DNA of 9,042 nucleotides from Actinomycetota bacterium. GTDB lineage: Bacteria; Actinomycetota; Acidimicrobiia; Spongiisociales; UBA11373. The stretch lies in NCBI GenBank assembly GCA_030688105.1, contig JAUYIV010000379.1, forward strand, positions 1 through 9,042, given 5' to 3'. Position numbers and translations under genes: made by a program. Positions 6,753-9,042 of the stretch are shown here, one piece after another (the stretch's first letter is position 1; each line of letters begins with the position of its first letter). The notes under the pieces are model-generated. The model saw only the letters and a program-made list of their open reading frames with translations. It did no database searches and was not told where the DNA came from.

Positions 6753-6778
6753 GGGAGGCTCTCTCCGGTCAGCCTCCC
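6753..6778 (-). terminator. Stem-loop overlapping the stop of the 106-aa gene
   Basis: GGGAGGCT (6753-6760) is perfectly complementary to AGCCTCCC (6771-6778), with a 10-nt loop containing part of the TGA stop of the minus-strand gene. An 8-bp GC-rich stem just past the last codons could end transcription, though what follows on the minus strand is C-rich rather than T-rich. Part of the stem also belongs to the GGGAGGC heptamer run, so it may simply be a by-product of that repeat. Confidence 0.4.
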
Positions 6779-7089
6779 ACGGGGGTTGGGGTGGGCGCCA
6801 CTGTCTGGATCAATCTCAACAGGTCGGCGAGGTCGTGGACCGGCACCAAACGGGAGCCTCCCGCCTCGGTCACTTTCGCTGCGGTGTCCCGGCTCTCCAG
6901 CGGTGGGAGGGTGATCTGCACGGGGATCGGCCCGCCGCCGCCCGGCTCGGAGACGACGGCGAGGTCGTGGTGGTCGGGAGGCCCGCCGAGGTCGACCTCG
7001 TAGCCGAGGCGCACCAGTACCTTCGCCAGGGCCGTGGCGAACAGCAGTGGGGAGATGTCGAGGAAAACCCGCGGCGCCGTCGTGGACAT
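6769..7089 (-). CDS. Small protein, possibly a degenerate receiver domain
   Basis: 106 residues with strong GC-rich codon bias in this frame. I do not recognise it with certainty. The layout suggests a stand-alone response-regulator receiver fold: RVFLDISPLLFATALAKVLVRLGYEV (7-32) as strand 1 and helix 1, HDLAVVSEPG (41-50) as strand 3, IPVQITLP (55-62) as strand 4 with T60, and LVPVHDLADLLRLIQTV (81-97) as strand 5 and helix 5. Serine 47 falls where the phospho-acceptor Asp would be and no lysine stands in strand 5, so it would not be phosphorylated in the usual way. The tail APTPTPVGG is unstructured. ATG at 7089 is preceded by a weak GGGG. It diverges from the LuxR-type regulator, sharing a 178-bp control region. 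A role in the adjacent pilus locus is inferred. Confidence 0.7.
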   Translation of the reverse strand: MSTTAPRVFLDISPLLFATALAKVLVRLGYEVDLGGPPDHHDLAVVSEPGGGGPIPVQITLPPLESRDTAAKVTEAGGSRLVPVHDLADLLRLIQTVAPTPTPVGG

Positions 7090-7128
7090 GTGGCCCCATT
7101 CGATCAGCCGGCGTCTGCCCCGTCATCA

Positions 7129-7140
7129 CCCCAATTGGGG
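7129..7140. promoter_or_regulatory. Perfect 12-nt palindrome, possible operator
   Basis: CCCCAATTGGGG is a perfect dyad in the divergent promoter region, about 40 bp from the 106-aa gene start and about 128 bp from the regulator start. A related dyad lies on the other side of the regulator gene at 8005-8018. It overlaps a second small inverted repeat, GGGAC (7138-7142) with GTCCC (7150-7154). LuxR-type proteins bind such dyads as dimers, so the neighbouring regulator is the natural candidate; this is inference. Confidence 0.45.
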
Positions 7141-7205
7141 ACTCTCTTTGTCCCGGTTCCTATGACTACTGCCTCTTGGACCGTGGAAATGGCACCGTCC
7201 GCCGG

Positions 7206-7234
7206 TTGCCCGCTCGGTCCGGCGCGTGTAGGTT
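7206..7234 (+). promoter_or_regulatory. Candidate promoter of the LuxR-type regulator
   Basis: TTGCCC (7206-7211), a 17-nt spacer and TAGGTT (7229-7234) form a reasonable housekeeping-type promoter. Transcription would start near 7241, at the first G of GGGGGG, leaving a leader of about 27 nt that contains the hairpin and ribosome site. Confidence 0.5.
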
Positions 7235-7241
7235 CGCTACG

Positions 7242-7261
7242 GGGGGAACACCCCCAGGGGA
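7242..7261 (+). promoter_or_regulatory. Leader hairpin next to the ribosome site of the regulator gene
   Basis: GGGGG (7242-7246), AACA, CCCCC (7251-7255) form a 5-bp hairpin. It is followed at once by AGGGGA (7256-7261), the ribosome binding site 6 nt ahead of ATG 7268. The same C's could pair instead with the GGGG of the ribosome site, although the loop would be tight. The arrangement could tune translation; there is no proof of switching. Confidence 0.35.
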
Positions 7262-7267
7262 ACGCCA

Positions 7268-7993
7268 ATGAAGGGTCAGATGAAACTGGGTGCCGGCGCG
7301 GCCGCGCGGAAGTTCCCCAGGACTCCCGTGGCGCTCATCGTAGAGGATCGAGCCCTGCTCGCCGAGAGCCTGAAGTTCGCCCTGACCTCGTCCGAGGTCC
7401 GCGTCGAGACCATCACCACGCCCTCGCTCGAGATCGTCGCCGACGCCGTCGACCGGGCCCACCCGACGGTGGCGCTGGTGGCGGTGGGCATCGGGCGCGG
7501 CCGCCTCACCGAAGACGTCATCGGCCTGCTCTGCGATCACGGCATCCCCACCATCGTGATGACCGGCGGTGAGGACCGGCTCCGCCTGGCTCGCTGCGTC
7601 GCCGTGGGTGCGGTCGGCATCGTCGACAAATCGATCGACGTCGAGACGCTGACTCACATGATCCGTCACGCCGGGGGGATGGACTCGCTGCTCAGCGCCA
7701 GGCAGCGCAACGAGTTGGAGGACGAGCTGCGTCGCCACCGATCTCGGATCCGGGAGCAGATGGAGCCTCTCGAGCAGCTCACCCCGCGCGAGCGTGAAGT
7801 GTTGATGGATCTGACCCGCGGCCTATTGGCCAAGGAGATCGCCGACCGCTCCTTCGTGTCGATCAGCACCGTCCGATCTCAGATCAAGTCGATCCTCGCC
7901 AAGCTCGGCGTCCGCTCACAGGTCCAGGCGATCGCCGTTGCCACGAAGTCGCATTGGTTCGCCGTCTCCGAGTCGGAGTTCGTCGCCTCCTGA
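7268..7993 (+). CDS. LuxR/NarL-family regulator with atypical receiver lacking the phospho-acceptor Asp
   Basis: 241-residue DNA-binding regulator. Residues about 19-137 form a response-regulator receiver: strand 1 VALIVED with the acidic pair E26-D27, strand 4 TIVMTGG with T99, and strand 5 GIVDKS with K121. In strand 3, PTVALVAVGIG (66-76), alanine 72 stands where the phosphorylated Asp of LLDxxLP is expected, so normal phosphotransfer is unlikely. A charged helix or coiled-coil linker, RQRNELEDELRRHRSRIREQ (145-164), leads to a canonical LuxR/GerE helix-turn-helix, LTPREREVLMDLTRGLLAKE to GVRSQVQAIAVA (171-225). The start ATG has AGGGGA 6 nt upstream; ATG at 7280 is an alternative. It lies just ahead of flp-tadE-tadG and probably controls them, perhaps also itself and the divergent gene. 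It could respond to a ligand or partner protein instead of phosphorylation. Confidence 0.9.
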   Translation: MKGQMKLGAGAAARKFPRTPVALIVEDRALLAESLKFALTSSEVRVETITTPSLEIVADAVDRAHPTVALVAVGIGRGRLTEDVIGLLCDHGIPTIVMTGGEDRLRLARCVAVGAVGIVDKSIDVETLTHMIRHAGGMDSLLSARQRNELEDELRRHRSRIREQMEPLEQLTPREREVLMDLTRGLLAKEIADRSFVSISTVRSQIKSILAKLGVRSQVQAIAVATKSHWFAVSESEFVAS

Positions 7994-8004
7994 CCACGGG
8001 CATT

Positions 8005-8026
8005 CCCCAATATTGGCGATGCATCG
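8005..8026. promoter_or_regulatory. Two abutting palindromes upstream of flp
   Basis: CCAATATTGG (8007-8016) and CGATGCATCG (8017-8026) are both perfect 10-nt dyads and touch with no gap. The first, extended leftwards as CCCCAATATTGG, resembles the CCCCAATTGGGG dyad upstream of the regulator gene. They lie about 80 bp ahead of the flp start, in the only intergenic space between regulator and pilus genes. An operator for the adjacent regulator is the simplest reading. No clear -10/-35 pair was found here. Confidence 0.5.
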
Positions 8027-8033
8027 ACTACGG

Positions 8034-8064
8034 CGACGCCCGAATCTGGTGCCACAGGGCGTCG
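8034..8064 (+). other. Hairpin in the presumed flp leader
   Basis: CGACGCCC (8034-8041) pairs perfectly with GGGCGTCG (8057-8064), plus one flanking G-U pair, around a 15-nt loop that itself holds TGG/CCA. It ends about 30 nt ahead of the AAGGAG ribosome site. It could stabilise the leader or serve as a regulator site in DNA. It does not match the c-di-GMP riboswitch pattern as I know it. Confidence 0.35.
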
Positions 8065-8107
8065 TCGGCGCAGACTCGCCCGCGGACGAGAAAACAAGGA
8101 GAGGACA

Positions 8108-8275
8108 ATGCACCTTTTGCGTGGTATTGCCATCCGACTCCGCCGTGAGGACGGGGCGACGATGGTGGAGTACGGGCTCATGGTCGCGCTGATCGCGGTG
8201 GTCGCCTTGCTGGCCGTGACTGCCCTCGGTGTCAGCGTCAGGGACATCTTCCAGGGTATCGCTGACGCCCTCTAA
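8108..8275 (+). CDS. flp: Flp/Fap-type type IVb pilin precursor
   Basis: 55-residue major pilin candidate of the tight-adherence (Tad) secretion system. A positively charged leader (MHLLRGIAIRLRREDG) precedes the class-typical site G16 / ATMVEYGL, where TadV-type prepilin peptidase would cut after Gly16; Glu and Tyr stand at +5 and +6 of the mature protein, as in Flp pilins. The hydrophobic stretch VALIAVVALLAVTALG (26-41) is the membrane and assembly helix, and the tail is VSVRDIFQGIADAL. The mature pilin would be 39 residues. AAGGAG (8096-8101) lies 6 nt before the ATG. It is followed by a very stable hairpin and then tadE, a layout that suits higher production of pilin than of minor components. 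Small size makes it easy to miss. Confidence 0.93.
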   Translation: MHLLRGIAIRLRREDGATMVEYGLMVALIAVVALLAVTALGVSVRDIFQGIADAL

Positions 8276-8285
8276 TCCGTCACCG

Positions 8286-8313
8286 GCCCCGGGCGGGCAA
8301 GCCCGCCCGGGGC
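8286..8313 (+). terminator. 13-bp intercistronic hairpin between flp and tadE
   Basis: GCCCCGGGCGGGC (8286-8298) and GCCCGCCCGGGGC (8301-8313) are perfect complements separated only by AA, so the last pair or two must open to form a loop. No T-tract follows (CACGAACGG), so it is not a standard intrinsic terminator. It begins ten bases after the flp stop and ends 18 nt before the tadE ATG. It probably acts as a partial terminator or as a 3' cap that stabilises the flp message. Confidence 0.7.
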
Positions 8314-8331
8314 ACGAACGGTGGTCATATT

Positions 8332-8730
8332 ATGAACCCTTCATCTGCCACGAGCCGCCGCGCTCTCCACGCCAACGACCGGGGAGCCGCGCTAGTAGAG
8401 ATGGCACTCTTGCTTCCGATACTCGTGTTGCTGCTGTTTGGGATCGTCGAGTTCGGCCGGGCCTACAACGCCAAGATCACACTGACCCATGCCACCCGGG
8501 AAGCGGTGCGCGTCCTCTCGCTCACCGGTGACGCCGATGCCGCCGCAGCGCGGCTCCTCGCCTCTTCGAGCCCGCTCGACACCGACCTGATCGGGGTCTC
8601 CTCCACCGAATGCGTGAGGGGCGAGCCGACCAGCATCACCGCCACCTACCCCTTTTCATATGACATACCACTCTTCGGCTCGGCCACTATCACCATGGAC
8701 TCGACGGCGGTGATGCGATGCGGAGGCTGA
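8332..8730 (+). CDS. tadE: TadE-like minor pseudopilin
   Basis: 132-residue pilus-assembly protein of the TadE family. A short polar leader ends in NDRG, with predicted processing after Gly18, then AALVEMALLLPILVLLLFGI (19-38), the N-terminal hydrophobic helix with Glu at mature position 5. The following VEFGRAYNAKITLTHATREA region (39-58) matches the conserved TadE segment in which the helix leads into an A-REA-R motif. The C-terminal domain, about 65-132, is small, with Cys94 and Cys130 that could form a disulfide outside the membrane. The ATG at 8332 has GGTGG about 8 nt upstream. It follows flp and overlaps the next gene by 13 nt. TadE and TadF are hard to tell apart by eye, so the family is surer than the symbol. 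Confidence 0.88.
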   Translation: MNPSSATSRRALHANDRGAALVEMALLLPILVLLLFGIVEFGRAYNAKITLTHATREAVRVLSLTGDADAAAARLLASSSPLDTDLIGVSSTECVRGEPTSITATYPFSYDIPLFGSATITMDSTAVMRCGG

Positions 8731-9042
8731 CCCACGACGATGGCGCCACCATCGTCATTGTGGCCATCGCCATGGTGGCGCTCATCGGCATCGTCGGCCT
8801 GGTGATCGACGTCGGCCTGATCTTCGGGGAGAGGCGCCAGCTGAGCCGCGGCGCCGATGCCGCAGTTCTCGCCGTCGCCGCCGACTGCGCCACCAAGGCC
8901 AAGCCGTGTGACGACGCCACCGCCCTCGCCACCGGAGAGGCCTACGCCGACTCGAATGCGGACGACGGGGCCGCGGCGATCGACGCCATGGATCTGGACA
9001 CCGCGGAGCAGCGGGTCTGGATGCGCACCAAGACCATCGACG
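8718..9042 (+). CDS. tadG: TadG-like pilus assembly protein (3' truncated by window end)
   Basis: The first 108 residues are visible. THDDGATIVIVAIAMVALIG (5-24) continuing as IVGLVIDVGLIFGERRQLSR (25-44) is the TadG N-terminal region: a D-D-G-A turn resembling the pilin processing site, one transmembrane helix, then the conserved D-VG---ER--L---ADAA pattern with GADAAVLAVAADC (45-57). TadG proteins continue with a large extracytoplasmic domain beyond the window. Cys57 and Cys64 are close together and may pair. The ATG lies inside tadE, in another frame, 13 nt before its end, which points to translational coupling. The rest of the Tad machine (TadA ATPase, TadB/C, RcpC, TadV) is not in this window. 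Confidence 0.87.
   Translation, partial: MRRLTHDDGATIVIVAIAMVALIGIVGLVIDVGLIFGERRQLSRGADAAVLAVAADCATKAKPCDDATALATGEAYADSNADDGAAAIDAMDLDTAEQRVWMRTKTID

Noticed and set aside
6542..6768. Insertion-sequence remnant in the repeat-rich gap
   Set aside because: No transposase fragment, terminal inverted repeats or target duplication was found. The repeats are short heptamers.
6730..7572. 280-codon plus-strand open frame across the 106-aa gene, the divergent control region and the regulator's 5' end
   Set aside because: It runs through promoters and two better-supported genes, and its C-terminal half is an off-frame reading of the receiver domain.
8270..8331. c-di-GMP (GEMM) riboswitch before tadE
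   Set aside because: The gap is almost entirely one simple GC-rich hairpin. None of the conserved GEMM bases or the tetraloop-receptor arrangement as I know it is visible.

Overview
The window is GC-rich DNA, dense in genes, from what looks like an actinobacterium, possibly a class such as Acidimicrobiia (inference only). The reasons are very high third-position GC, ATGA overlaps between genes, TANNNT-type -10 boxes set up for leaderless or nearly leaderless transcripts, a classical MenF/MenD menaquinone branch, and an actinobacterial-style Flp/TadE/TadG cluster. No rRNA, tRNA, CRISPR array or transposase was seen.

Layout. (1) 5-2534, plus strand: the distal part of a branched-chain amino acid (LIV-type) ABC importer operon, livM-livG-livF, with both internal junctions overlapping as ATGA. 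(2) 2535-2778: a gene-free gap between convergent genes, filled with GC-rich hairpin repeats and 7-nt tandem repeats. (3) 2779-6541, minus strand: menD (first transcribed), an 84-aa two-helix membrane protein with a strong ribosome binding site, the decayed remnant of a VOC/glyoxalase-like gene, and menF. MenF makes isochorismate from chorismate and MenD uses it with 2-oxoglutarate, so both committing steps of menaquinone synthesis are here. (4) 6542-6768: a second gene-free gap built almost entirely of 7-nt repeats of several different sequences. (5) 6769-9042: the start of a Tad/Flp pilus locus. A minus-strand 106-aa protein that may be a degenerate receiver domain diverges from a plus-strand LuxR-family regulator whose receiver lacks the phospho-acceptor aspartate. 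Then come a 55-aa Flp pilin gene, a large intercistronic hairpin, a TadE-like pseudopilin, and a TadG-like protein cut by the window end.

The most notable points are the 7-nt periodic intergenic DNA that keeps its period while changing its sequence; a related CCCCAAT..TTGG dyad on both sides of the pilus regulator gene, the downstream one fused to a second palindrome; two neighbouring receiver-like proteins without a phospho-acceptor; and men genes that lack Shine-Dalgarno sequences but have -10 boxes at leaderless spacing. All functional calls come from reading motifs. No database search was possible.
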